DNA of 64,000 bases from Marinihelvus fidelis (GTDB lineage: Bacteria; Pseudomonadota; Gammaproteobacteria; Xanthomonadales; SZUA-36). Shown here in pieces: positions 22,564 to 31,303 of the stretch. The DNA lies in contig NZ_VYXP01000007.1 in NCBI RefSeq assembly GCF_008725655.1, forward strand, positions 165,246-229,245. The letters are read 5' to 3'. A program made the translations under genes and the position numbers. Under the pieces are notes generated by a model that ran no database searches, had not been told where the DNA came from, and saw only the letters and a program-made list of their open reading frames with translations. The stretch's first letter is position 1. Every line of letters begins with the position of its first letter.

Positions 22564-25128
22564 TTGAATTTCACCCGTACGATGCTTTTCGCTGCAGTTT
22601 CCACGATGTTGATGACGGCGTGTGGCCCGTCCGAGCCCGCTGGCGAGCCCCAGGCTGCCGCCGAGGCTGAGCCGGCGGCAACCCAGCCGGCGGTGGAAAC
22701 CACTACGCCGGTTGAGCAGGCCGGCGCCGGGATTGACGCCGACAACTGGCCGGCGCAGTCCTCGCCGTTCCAGCGCGACCCCGCCATGGAGGCCGAGATC
22801 GAGGCCTTGATGGCGAAAATGACACTGGAGGAAAAGGTCGGGCAGGTGATCCAGCCGGACATCGCCTCGGTGACCCCCGCGGATGTGAAAAAGTACCACC
22901 TGGGCTCGGTGCTCAACGGCGGTGGCTCGGCACCGCAGGGTGACCTGCGCATCGAGCCGCAGGCCTGGCTGGACCTGGCCGATGAATTCTGGGATGTGTC
23001 CACCGACACGTCCGACGGCTACCTGGGCATTCCCGCCATCTGGGGTACCGATGCCGTGCATGGCCATGGCAACGTCACCGGCGCGACGCTGTTCCCGCAC
23101 AACATCGGCCTGGGCGCCGCCAACGACCCGGAGCTGATGGAGCGGATCGGCGAGATCACCGCGCTGGAGATGCTGGCGACCGGCATGGACTGGACCTTCG
23201 CGCCGACCATCGCCGTGGTCCGCAACGATCGCTGGGGGCGGACCTACGAGGGCTATTCCGAAGACCCGCGCATTGTTGCCGAGTACGCGCCGCGAATCAT
23301 CACCGGCATCCAGGGCCGGCCGGGTGACGACGACTTCCTGCGCGACGGACACATGATTGCCACCGCCAAGCACTTCGTTGGCGACGGCGGCACCGTCAAC
23401 GGCCATGACCAGGGCAATAACGTGGCCACCGAGGCCGAACTGCGCGATATCCATGCCGCCGGCTACCCGCCGGCCATCGCCGCCGGCGTGCAGACCGTCA
23501 TGGCGTCGTTCAACAGCTTCCACGGCCGCAAGCTGCATGGCTACGACGCGCTGCTCACCGACGTGCTGGTCGGGCGCATGGGCCTGGACGGCTTCGTGGT
23601 GGGTGACTGGAACGGCCACGGCCAGGTGGCTGGATGCAGTAACACCGCCTGCGCGCAGTCGTTCAATGCCGGCCTGGACATGTTCATGGCGCCGGACAGC
23701 TGGAAGGGCCTGTACGAGAACACGCTGGAGCAGGTCCGCTCGGGCGAGATCAGCATGGCGCGCCTGGACGAGGCCGTGGCCCGCATCCTGCGGGTGAAGT
23801 TCCGCGCCGACGTGTTCAACGCCGGGCGGCCGTCCTCGCGTGATCGCGCCGGTGATTTCGAGCTGCTGGGTGCGCCGGCGCATCGAGCCGTGGCCCGCGA
23901 GGCCGTTCGCAAGTCGCTGGTGCTGCTGAAGAACGCCAACGGCGTGCTGCCCATCGCCGCCGATGCCACGGTGCTGGTGGCCGGCGACGGTGCCCACGAC
24001 ATCGGCAAGCAGTCCGGCGGCTGGACCCTGTCCTGGCAGGGCACCGGCAACCAGAACTCGGACTTTCCCAATGCCACGTCCATCTACGACGGCTTCGCCG
24101 AGGTGCTGGCCGCGAACGGCGGCCGCGCGGTGCTGAGCGAGAGCGGCGACTGGGAAGAGAAGCCGGACGTCGCCGTGGTGGTCTTCGGTGAAGACCCGTA
24201 CGCCGAGGGCGTGGGTGACCGCAAGCACGTGGACTACGTGCCGCACGACGGCCTGGAGCTGCTTCGCCGCTTCCGCGAAGACGGCATTCCCGCCGTCGCC
24301 GTGTTCCTGTCCGGGCGGCCGATGTACGTGAATCCGGAACTGAACGCGTCCGATGCTTTCGTCGCGGCCTGGCTGCCGGGTGGCGAAGGTGCGGGCATCG
24401 CCGACGTGCTGGTGGCCGCTGCCGACGGCGCGCCGGCCCACGACTTTACCGGCCGGCTGTCATTCAGCTGGCCGCGTGACCCCGAACAAGTGGAGGTCAA
24501 CGTGGGCGATGCCGACTACGACCCGCTGTTCGCCTACGGCTTCGGACTGTCCTACGGCGATGAGGGCGCATTGGCGGCGCTGCCGGAAGATGCCGACACG
24601 GTGGCCGCGAATATCGGCGAGCTGATGGCGTTCGGCGACCCCGTGGGCACCTGGGAGCTGGCCCTGCAGGATGACGGCCGCAACCGCGTTCACGACAGCC
24701 GCGGCGCCAGCCACGGTGGCAACGTCAGCGTGCAGCCCTTCGACGACGAGGTGCAGGAAGACGCACTGCGCGTGACCTGGACCGGCCCGGCGGCGCTGGT
24801 CATCGAGGGGCCGTCGCGTGATTTCACGGGCATGCAGGGCGCCGCGCTGGAGATCACCTTCTCCATGCAGTCACTGGGTGACGCCAATATGAGCGTGGGC
24901 ATGCACGATGGCAGCTACAAGTTCCGCGAGATGGATGTCTCCGGTCCGGCGGCCGGCATGGTCGGCCAGGGCTGGCAGACCCAGCAAATCGACCTGGCCT
25001 GTTTTGGTGGCCAGGGCGTGACCCTGTCCGACCTGACGGCACCCTTCGTGCTGACGGCCACGGGGCCGGCGGAAGTATTGCTGAAGTCGGTGCGGGTGGT
25101 GGAGAACGCGGCGGCCGGCGACTGCTGA
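22564..25128 (+). CDS. GH3 beta-glucosidase, lipoprotein
   Basis: Envelope-anchored glycoside hydrolase of 854 residues. I take TTG 22564 as start because GGAG lies 7 nt upstream and it gives a proper lipoprotein signal (MNFTRTMLFAAVSTMLMTAC). A Pro/Ala/Glu linker follows. The GH3 barrel includes DAVHGHGNVTGATLFPHNIGLGA in parts, KHFVGDGG and DGFVVGDWNGHGQV; the Asp of the last motif is the expected nucleophile. The second alpha/beta domain has KSLVLLKNANGVLP, and a C-terminal beta-sandwich resembles ExoP-type exo-glucosidases of marine gammaproteobacteria. It would release glucose from cello-oligosaccharides outside the cytoplasm, upstream of uptake by the divergent operon. Confidence 0.88.
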   Translation: MNFTRTMLFAAVSTMLMTACGPSEPAGEPQAAAEAEPAATQPAVETTTPVEQAGAGIDADNWPAQSSPFQRDPAMEAEIEALMAKMTLEEKVGQVIQPDIASVTPADVKKYHLGSVLNGGGSAPQGDLRIEPQAWLDLADEFWDVSTDTSDGYLGIPAIWGTDAVHGHGNVTGATLFPHNIGLGAANDPELMERIGEITALEMLATGMDWTFAPTIAVVRNDRWGRTYEGYSEDPRIVAEYAPRIITGIQGRPGDDDFLRDGHMIATAKHFVGDGGTVNGHDQGNNVATEAELRDIHAAGYPPAIAAGVQTVMASFNSFHGRKLHGYDALLTDVLVGRMGLDGFVVGDWNGHGQVAGCSNTACAQSFNAGLDMFMAPDSWKGLYENTLEQVRSGEISMARLDEAVARILRVKFRADVFNAGRPSSRDRAGDFELLGAPAHRAVAREAVRKSLVLLKNANGVLPIAADATVLVAGDGAHDIGKQSGGWTLSWQGTGNQNSDFPNATSIYDGFAEVLAANGGRAVLSESGDWEEKPDVAVVVFGEDPYAEGVGDRKHVDYVPHDGLELLRRFREDGIPAVAVFLSGRPMYVNPELNASDAFVAAWLPGGEGAGIADVLVAAADGAPAHDFTGRLSFSWPRDPEQVEVNVGDADYDPLFAYGFGLSYGDEGALAALPEDADTVAANIGELMAFGDPVGTWELALQDDGRNRVHDSRGASHGGNVSVQPFDDEVQEDALRVTWTGPAALVIEGPSRDFTGMQGAALEITFSMQSLGDANMSVGMHDGSYKFREMDVSGPAAGMVGQGWQTQQIDLACFGGQGVTLSDLTAPFVLTATGPAEVLLKSVRVVENAAAGDC

Positions 25129-25153
25129 GCCATCGGCCTGGGTGTCGGCGCCG

Positions 25154-26161
25154 TCAGTCCGGTGCTGGCCCCGTTGAATCGCGCAGCACCAGTGCCGAGT
25201 CCAGCACGTGGGCGTTGTTTTCCATGCCGGGGTTGGTGACACGGTCGATCAGCAGTTGGGCCGCGGTGTGGGCCATGTCTTCCATGGGTTGCCGAACGGT
25301 GGTCAGGCCGGGCGTCAGCTGGCCTGCCAGTGGAATATCATCAAAGCCGGTGACCGACAGGTCGCCGGGAACGGAGACGCCGGCCTCGTGGGCGGCGCGG
25401 ATCACGCCCGCGGCCATGTGGTCATTGGCGCAGACGATCGCGGTCGGCCGGGGGTTCAACCCAAGCAGTTCCTTGCCGCAGCGGCGCCCCGATTCGAACG
25501 CGTTATCGCCCACCGGCGCCGCCATGCTTTCCAGCCCGGCGGCCGCCATGCCATCAAGGTAGCCCCGGTAGCGGTTGCCCATGGCCTTGTGATCGGGGTG
25601 CCCGCGTACGTAGGCGATGCGGCGATGCCCCAGCCCTTCAAGGTGCTCGATGAGCTGGCGGCTGATGTGGCGGTCGTTGGTGTCGACCGACCAGCCCGCG
25701 TCGCCTTCGTCGGCTTTTGACAGCACGACGCTGGGAACGCGCAGTTCATCCAGCAACTCACGTACGCCAGCGCCGTCAGATATGGGCGGCGTTAGCAGCA
25801 GGCCATCAACGCGGCGGCTGGCCGCCAGTTCACGGATCTCGCCCAGCAACGCCTCACCCTTCTCATTACATGGGTGAATCAACAGCTCGTAATGGCGGTC
25901 GCGACAGGCGTCCAGCACACCGGCCTGGACACGGCTGGCATAGCTGGAGTTCTGCTGGTAGACCAGCCCCAGCAGGTAGGTTCGCTTGCCTGCCAGGCGC
26001 CGGGCCGAGGCATTGGGACGGTAGTCGAGGGCCACGATGGCCTGCTTGACCCGGTCGCGGGTGGCGTCACGAACCAGCGGCTCACCATTGAGCACCCGGG
26101 ACACGGTCTTGATGGAAACGCCGGCCTCGCGGGCGACATCGTCGATGGTGGCTTTGGACAC
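25154..26161 (-). CDS. LacI-family transcriptional regulator of the disaccharide locus
   Basis: Repressor of 335 residues. The N-terminal helix-turn-helix (TIDDVAREAGVSIKTVSRVLNG) and hinge (YRPNASARRLAGKRT) are textbook LacI, followed by a periplasmic-binding-like sugar domain with CANDHMAAGVIRAA and LSVTGFDDIPLAG. The GTG start is at 26161. It is convergent with the GH3 gene and close to the sugar operon, so it probably senses a cello-type sugar and represses the symporter operon and GH3. Candidate operators are noted at 22483-22497 and 26251-26260. Confidence 0.9.
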   Translation of the reverse strand: MSKATIDDVAREAGVSIKTVSRVLNGEPLVRDATRDRVKQAIVALDYRPNASARRLAGKRTYLLGLVYQQNSSYASRVQAGVLDACRDRHYELLIHPCNEKGEALLGEIRELAASRRVDGLLLTPPISDGAGVRELLDELRVPSVVLSKADEGDAGWSVDTNDRHISRQLIEHLEGLGHRRIAYVRGHPDHKAMGNRYRGYLDGMAAAGLESMAAPVGDNAFESGRRCGKELLGLNPRPTAIVCANDHMAAGVIRAAHEAGVSVPGDLSVTGFDDIPLAGQLTPGLTTVRQPMEDMAHTAAQLLIDRVTNPGMENNAHVLDSALVLRDSTGPAPD

Positions 26162-26250
26162 CGATGAGCATCCTCGAACAATATAGTGGCGCTAGGTATA
26201 CCACATCCTTCACGCCCTGTTCGCAGGCGATGAGCTACAAAGGTATGCGC

Positions 26251-26260
26251 CAAGCGCTTG
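26251..26260. promoter_or_regulatory. Perfect CAAGCGCTTG palindrome, LacI-type operator candidate
   Basis: CAAGCGCTTG is a perfect 10-bp palindrome with the AAnCGnTT core common to LacI/GalR operators. It lies 90 bp before the LacI regulator start and 56 bp before the DUF481 gene. Autoregulation of the regulator is one reading; control of the outer-membrane gene is another. Confidence 0.4.
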
Positions 26261-26315
26261 ATTTGAGATAATAGGCGGCTTTCCTGACCACTTTGAAAAT
26301 GTCCCTGGGGGGAAC

Positions 26316-27323
26316 ATGAACTTTAAGACCCTGTCCGTTGCGGCACCTTTTGTGCTGTCACTCGTCCTGCCGCTGAGCGCGGTGGCCAATGATCGCCTGG
26401 TAATGAAGAACGGCGACACCATCACCGGTGAAATTTCCAAGATCGTCGATGACGAAGTCTGGATCGATCCCGGCTACGCTGATGAGTTCGCGGTTGATAT
26501 CGCCGAGGTCGTGAGTGTGCACACAGACCAGCCCTTCGAGATCGAGCTGCCGAACGAGGAAATCGTCAACGGCCAGATCGAGCTGACTGATGCCGGTGAG
26601 CAGGTCGTGATCATCGATGGCACGGCCCGCCCGGTCTCGCTGGCCGACATTGCCCGCGCCGAGGAGCCCGAGCCGTACTACGACTGGAGCGCGACGGTGA
26701 ACTTCAACGCCACCGACAACTCCGGCAACACCGACTCCTACAACACGCTGCTGTACGGCGCCGGCATGTTCAAGCATGGCGACCACCGTCACACCGGTGA
26801 CCTGACGTTTGCGCGCGAAGAGATCGACGGCAACCAGACCAAGGACCAGGACCTGCTCAACTACAACTACAACTGGTTGTTTGCTGACCCCTGGTACATG
26901 GGTGGTTCTTTCACCTACGAGCGTGACCCGGTGCGTGAACTGGATCATCGTTACACCGCCGGCCTGATCTTCGGTCGCGACATCTTCGACACCTCCAGCC
27001 GCTTCCTGAGCATCTCGATCGGCCTGGGTTATTCCGACGAGGAAATTGGTGGCGTGAGCACGTCCGGTTCGGTGGGTCTTTGGAAGCTGAACTACACGCA
27101 GGCCATGTGGAGCGGCATCGACTTCTTCCACAATGACAGCGTGACGTACCAGTTCTACGACAACAACAACACCATCATCAAGACCAACACCGGTTTCATG
27201 TTTGACCTGTGGGGCGACCTGTACGCCAACCTGTCATTCCGCTACGACTACGAAACCGAGCCGGCGCCGGGCGTTGAGAACTACGACTCTACGCTGGCTG
27301 TTGGCCTGGGCTACGATTTCTGA
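26316..27323 (+). CDS. DUF481 (YdiY-like) outer-membrane protein
   Basis: Exported protein of 335 residues with a signal peptide ending at AVAND. After a ~100-residue N-terminal part beginning RLVMKNGDTITGEIS (an SH3-like strand pair typical of the family), the rest is the DUF481 beta-barrel: alternating strands such as WSATVNFNATDNSGNTDSYN, LNYNYNWLFADPWY and a closing GLGYDF ending in Phe as in outer-membrane barrels. The function of YdiY-type proteins is unknown. GGGGGGAAC is the ribosome site. A strong terminator follows directly, so it is monocistronic. Confidence 0.85.
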   Translation: MNFKTLSVAAPFVLSLVLPLSAVANDRLVMKNGDTITGEISKIVDDEVWIDPGYADEFAVDIAEVVSVHTDQPFEIELPNEEIVNGQIELTDAGEQVVIIDGTARPVSLADIARAEEPEPYYDWSATVNFNATDNSGNTDSYNTLLYGAGMFKHGDHRHTGDLTFAREEIDGNQTKDQDLLNYNYNWLFADPWYMGGSFTYERDPVRELDHRYTAGLIFGRDIFDTSSRFLSISIGLGYSDEEIGGVSTSGSVGLWKLNYTQAMWSGIDFFHNDSVTYQFYDNNNTIIKTNTGFMFDLWGDLYANLSFRYDYETEPAPGVENYDSTLAVGLGYDF

Positions 27324-27331
27324 CGAAGTCC

Positions 27332-27360
27332 GCCTGCCCCGTGACGCGGGGCAGGCTTTT
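27332..27360 (+). terminator. Strong intrinsic terminator after the DUF481 gene
   Basis: GCCTGCCCC and GGGGCAGGC form a perfect 9-bp GC-rich stem followed by TTTT. The 7-nt loop is GTGACGC, exactly the heptamer found in the tandem arrays at 17290, 27489 and 61929. Confidence 0.9.
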
Positions 27361-27365
27361 CGCGT

Positions 27366-27475
27366 GAGCGGGGGAGTTTTACCAATCCCCGGACACGCTG
27401 TGAATACATCCCTGTACGCTCATCGGCGGCATCCCTGCCGCCGATGGTCCGGGGCTTGGCAAAACTCCCCCGCTC
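27366..27475. repeat. 110-bp nested palindromic intergenic element
   Basis: Outer arms of 29 bp (27366-27394 and 27447-27475) match at 27 positions. They enclose two perfect hairpins: TACA-TCCC-TGTA (27405-27416) and CATCGGCGGC-ATCCCT-GCCGCCGATG (27421-27446). Both inner loops contain ATCCC. The architecture is that of a REP/MITE-like extragenic palindrome. A related, truncated element ends the window (63933-64000). Confidence 0.75.
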
Positions 27476-27488
27476 CGGAATGCTCTTC

Positions 27489-27537
27489 GCGTCACGCGTC
27501 ACGCGTCACGCGTCACGCGTCACGCGTCACGCGTCAC
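27489..27537 (-). repeat. GTGACGC heptamer array, seven perfect units
   Basis: Seven perfect tandem GTGACGC units on the minus strand. The PuuB-like gene, also on the minus strand, uses the TGA of the first unit as its stop codon. The array ends 13 bp from the palindromic element. Confidence 0.92.
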
Positions 27538-28826
27538 CGCAACAGGTCCCTGAGGCGGTAGTAGAGCATCCCCAGCGCCAGTACCTGGTTGCCGAATACG
27601 CGGCCGCCTGGAATGCGGTGGTGCGGCATGGCGGCGAACAGGTCAAAGGCTTCCGTGTTGCCGTTGATGGCGTCGGCCAGTACCTCGCCCATGATGTGGC
27701 TGGTGTTGACGCCGTGGCCGCTGTAGCCCTGCGCGTACCAGACGTTGTCATTGATTCGGCCCAGCATGGGCACGCGGTTGAGCACGATGCCGATCTTGCC
27801 GCCCCACTCGTAGTCGATGCGGGTGTCGCGCAGTTCCGGGTACAGCTTCCACATGCGTGGCGCCATGGCGCTGCGGATGCTCTTGGGGTCGCGCCCCGAG
27901 TAGTTGCAGCGGCCGCCGAACAGCATCCGTCCGTCCGCGGAAAGGCGGAAGTAATCGAGGATATCCTTCATCTCGCAGATGGAGGCGTTTAGCGGATTGA
28001 TGCGTTGCCGCGTGGCCGCGTCCAGGGGTTCGGTGGCGATGATGTAGCTGCCGGCCGGGAACAGGCGGCCGGACAGGGCGCCGGGTTCCAGCCGGTGGTA
28101 GGCGTTGCCGCCCAGGATGACCTGGTCGGCGATGACTTCGCCGTGCTCGGTGATCACCCGAGGCCGCTGGTCATGGGCGATCGTGGTCACGGGTGACTGC
28201 TCGAAGACCAGCGCGCCCAGGTCGGCCGCGGCGCGGGCTTCACCCAGGCACAGGTTGAGCGGGTGCAGGTGGCCGTTGCGGCGTGTCAGCAGGGCGGCGA
28301 TATAGGCGTCGGTGCCGGTTGCGTGGCAGGTCTCGTCACGGTCGAGCAGGCGAAACTCGTGTTCGTGGCCGGCGGCCTGCAATGCGCGGTACTGGTCCTG
28401 CAGGTCGGCCACGTGGTCGCGGTTCGAGGCGACTTCCAGGTAACCCGGTGCGTAGTCGCAATCGATGGCGTAGCGCTCGATGCGCTGCTGGACGATGTCG
28501 TTGCCGCGCCATTGCAGGCGCGCCAGGATGTCGCGCGCGCGGTCACCGAATCGTGTCTCCAGCCGGTGACTGCCGCTGATACCGTCGATCAGCTGGCCGC
28601 CGTTGCGGCCCGTGGCGCCCCAGCCGATGCGGTGCGCCTCCAGCACGGCCACGCGAAAGCCGCGTTCGGCCAGTGTCAGGGCGCTGGCAATGCCGGTGAA
28701 GCCGCCACCGACGATGGCGACATCCACGTCCAGCGTGCCTTCCAGGGCCGGGTAGCGGCGCCGGTCATTGGCGGTCGCCGCGTAGTAGCTGTCGACGTGC
28801 CCGGTCGGCTGATCGGTGGTGTTCAT
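27534..28826 (-). CDS. FAD-dependent oxidoreductase, PuuB-like (gamma-glutamylputrescine oxidase family)
   Basis: D-amino-acid-oxidase-fold flavoenzyme of 430 residues. The FAD motif is VDVAIVGGGFTGIASALTLAE about residues 33-53, shown here as VAIVGGGFTG; GWGATGRNGGQL is the second FAD-contact block typical of PuuB/OrdL proteins; the C-terminal NVWYAQGYSGHGVNTS closes the site. PuuB oxidises gamma-glutamylputrescine to the aldehyde, which a PuuC dehydrogenase then oxidises; a PuuC-like enzyme starts this window, but 26 kb away. Other amine substrates are possible. The stop codon is the TGA of a GTGACGC repeat array. Confidence 0.82.
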   Translation of the reverse strand: MNTTDQPTGHVDSYYAATANDRRRYPALEGTLDVDVAIVGGGFTGIASALTLAERGFRVAVLEAHRIGWGATGRNGGQLIDGISGSHRLETRFGDRARDILARLQWRGNDIVQQRIERYAIDCDYAPGYLEVASNRDHVADLQDQYRALQAAGHEHEFRLLDRDETCHATGTDAYIAALLTRRNGHLHPLNLCLGEARAAADLGALVFEQSPVTTIAHDQRPRVITEHGEVIADQVILGGNAYHRLEPGALSGRLFPAGSYIIATEPLDAATRQRINPLNASICEMKDILDYFRLSADGRMLFGGRCNYSGRDPKSIRSAMAPRMWKLYPELRDTRIDYEWGGKIGIVLNRVPMLGRINDNVWYAQGYSGHGVNTSHIMGEVLADAINGNTEAFDLFAAMPHHRIPGGRVFGNQVLALGMLYYRLRDLLR

Positions 28827-28847
28827 CGACCGCGCGGTAAGCCGGGT

Positions 28848-31232
28848 TCAGGACTTCCGCGCGATGGACATGCCGCTGAATTCCGCCGAGCGCTGGCGCG
28901 CGCGGCCGTACAGCGTGTCCGCGGGGTAAGGCTCGCCGCTTTCCGGGTCGCCGGCCGGCACGCCGGTGAGGACTTCCAGCGCTTCGCCGATGAACTCGAC
29001 CGCGTAGACATGGAAGCGCCCGTCGGCGACCGCGTCCACCACGTCCTGCCGCAGCATCAGGTCGCCGGCATTGGCCCGGGGGATGATCACCCCCTGTTCG
29101 CCGGTCAGCCCCTGCGAGACACAGGCGTCGAAAAAGCCATCGACCTTTTCGTTGACGCCGCCGATGGCCTGCAGGTGGCCGCGCTGGTCGATGGCGCCGG
29201 TCATGGCCAGGCCCTGGTTGATCGGCGCGCCGGTGAGCGCGCTGACCAGGCAGCAGAACTCGGCGCCGGAAGCGGAGTCACCATCGATGCCGCCGTAGCT
29301 CTGCTCGAAGGCGATCGAGGCGCTGAAGGCCAGCGGGTGATCGGCACGCAGGATGTAGCGCAGCAGCCCGCCCAGGATGTGAAAGCCCTTGGTGTGGATG
29401 GAACCCGACAGCGCCGCCGCGCCCTCAATATCGATGACGCCGGCCCGGCCCGGGCCCACCGTTGCGGTAATGCGCGCCGGGAAACCGTAGCTCAGCGGAC
29501 CGGCATGGATCACGGCCAGGCCGTTGATCTGGCCCGCGACCGCGCCGTCGGTTTCGATCCGCAGCGTGCGGTCGCTGATCATCTCCTGGAAACGCTTGGA
29601 CGGCAGGCTGCCGCGGTAGCGCGTACGGCGGATGGTCTCCTCCACGTGCTCGCGGCCAACCGTTTCCTGGCCCGCCTTGCGGGCGATGAAAGCGGCCTCG
29701 CGGGTAATGTCGGCGACGCGGCCGAAGCGCGCCGTGATCTTGTCGTGACGCGCGGCGATACGCGCGCCATGTTCCGCCAGCGCGGCAACACCGGCGGCGG
29801 AAAAGTGCGGCAATCCTTCCATTTCGCAGATGTAGGCAACCACGCCGGCATACTGTTGCACGCCCTGCGGCGAGCGCTCGATCTGGTCGTCGAAATCCGC
29901 CAGCACCTTGAACAGATCAGAAAAGTCCTGGTCGTACTGGTCCAGCTGGTAGTAGAGATGGCCGTTGCCCAGCAGGATGACCCGCACTTCCACGTCGATG
30001 GGTTCCGGCTTCAGTGACTGGCTGGTCAGCGGCCAGCCCAGCTCGGCCGGCACGATCTCCACGCTGCGGGTGCGCAGCGCGCGCATCAGCAGGCGCCAGG
30101 CACCCGGCTCGGTGAGCACGTCATTGGCATCCAGTACCAGGAAGCCGCCATCCGCGCGCACCAGGGCGCCGGCGCGCACACCCTTGTAGTTGGCGACCAC
30201 CTGGCCGCCGGCGACAAAGTCCGGTTCAACGCCGCCCAACAGGTTGGTCACCGTGGGGTTGTTCTCGGTGATGATGGGGCCTTCCCGGTCACAGTCGCCA
30301 TGCGAGCAGATGACGTTGACGCCGTAAATGTCCGTGGCGTCCGGCAGGTTCTCGCTGGCATTGCCCGGCATGCGGTTCTCGGTGATATCGGCGACCACTT
30401 CGTCCAGGAAGGTTCGCACGGCGTCCTGCGGGAACGTCTCGCGCACCGGCTCGAACAGGCGCTCCAGCACCTGGCCGATTTCCTTTTCGACATAGGCCTG
30501 CAGGCTGTCCTTGCCGGCCTGGAAGGTCTTGCCGACGTCCAGCGTGACTTTCTCCAGGCGTTTGCTGTGCTCGCTGATTTTCTTCAGCAGCGCCTCGGCT
30601 TCTTCCTCGCTGACCTGGCCCTCGTTGACCAGCTTGCGCAGTTGCTCGGGCGGGACCGGTTCGCCGTCACGCATGGGGAAAATCACCGCGCGGCTGACCG
30701 GGCCGGTCTGCATCGGCACCAGCGCCAGGCCGTCGGCCTTCAGTTCGGCTTCCAGCGGCCCGGTGATCTCCGACACCTTGCGCTGGGTGTCTTCCTGGAT
30801 GGCCTGGCGGGCCGCCATCGAGGCCGGTGACTCCAGGACCTCGCCCAGGCGCGTGTCGATGAACTCGCCCTTCTCGCGCATCATGCGCCGCAGCCGGGGG
30901 CCATGGCCCGCGGGCAGCGTCAGCAGGCGGGGGCGGTCCGGCTGGGTGAAGTTGTGCACGTAGCAGCGGTCCAGGCGGCGACGCGGCTTCGGCTTCAGTT
31001 CATTCAGCACCGAGCGCACCAGTGTCATGCGACCAGTGCCGGTCAGTCCGCGGACATAGATGTTCTGCCCCGGCGCGTCGCACTCGATGCCAAAGCGCAT
31101 GGCCTCGATGGCGATGGGCTGGCCGACGATGCCCTCGGCCGGGTCGACCTCGGCCGTGGTGCTGAAATTTAGCTGGGTGTCATCGAATTGCCAACGCAGG
31201 GCGTCGGCGGAAAGCTTCGAGGGATGGTCCAA
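28848..31232 (-). CDS. Lon-related ATP-dependent protease (LonB/YcbZ type)
   Basis: Lon-like protease of 794 residues lacking the Lon N-domain. The ATPase part is non-canonical: the P-loop reads GLTGTGRMTL, with Arg where Lys is usual, and a long coiled-coil insertion of ~200 residues (EEEAEALLKKISEHSKRLEK) follows. Walker-B-like GGFLVLDANDVL is present. The C-terminal protease domain has the Ser-Lys dyad in GGIDGDSASGAEF (about residue 665) and GGVNEKVDGFFDAC (about residue 708). It is related to E. coli YcbZ, whose role is still poorly defined. Start is probably TTG 31232. It lies 21 bp upstream of the PuuB-like gene on the same strand. Confidence 0.88.
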   Translation of the reverse strand: MDHPSKLSADALRWQFDDTQLNFSTTAEVDPAEGIVGQPIAIEAMRFGIECDAPGQNIYVRGLTGTGRMTLVRSVLNELKPKPRRRLDRCYVHNFTQPDRPRLLTLPAGHGPRLRRMMREKGEFIDTRLGEVLESPASMAARQAIQEDTQRKVSEITGPLEAELKADGLALVPMQTGPVSRAVIFPMRDGEPVPPEQLRKLVNEGQVSEEEAEALLKKISEHSKRLEKVTLDVGKTFQAGKDSLQAYVEKEIGQVLERLFEPVRETFPQDAVRTFLDEVVADITENRMPGNASENLPDATDIYGVNVICSHGDCDREGPIITENNPTVTNLLGGVEPDFVAGGQVVANYKGVRAGALVRADGGFLVLDANDVLTEPGAWRLLMRALRTRSVEIVPAELGWPLTSQSLKPEPIDVEVRVILLGNGHLYYQLDQYDQDFSDLFKVLADFDDQIERSPQGVQQYAGVVAYICEMEGLPHFSAAGVAALAEHGARIAARHDKITARFGRVADITREAAFIARKAGQETVGREHVEETIRRTRYRGSLPSKRFQEMISDRTLRIETDGAVAGQINGLAVIHAGPLSYGFPARITATVGPGRAGVIDIEGAAALSGSIHTKGFHILGGLLRYILRADHPLAFSASIAFEQSYGGIDGDSASGAEFCCLVSALTGAPINQGLAMTGAIDQRGHLQAIGGVNEKVDGFFDACVSQGLTGEQGVIIPRANAGDLMLRQDVVDAVADGRFHVYAVEFIGEALEVLTGVPAGDPESGEPYPADTLYGRARQRSAEFSGMSIARKS

Positions 31233-31303
31233 AACAGGCTCCGGTTACTGGCGGTCGTCCAGTGCCCGATTATAGGCCCACGCGGCAGGCCGCGCCGACC
31301 GGG

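Noticed and set aside
22434..23009. N-terminal extension of the GPH symporter
   Set aside because: It would cross the divergent promoter region and run antisense through the GH3 N-terminus; ATG 22433 fits the family.
27489..27537. CRISPR array
   Set aside because: The repeat unit is 7 bp with no spacers and no cas genes are in the window.
28263..30017. 584-codon plus-strand frame
   Set aside because: Lies opposite the PuuB-like oxidase and Lon-like protease, both with intact motifs; composition is typical of an antisense frame.
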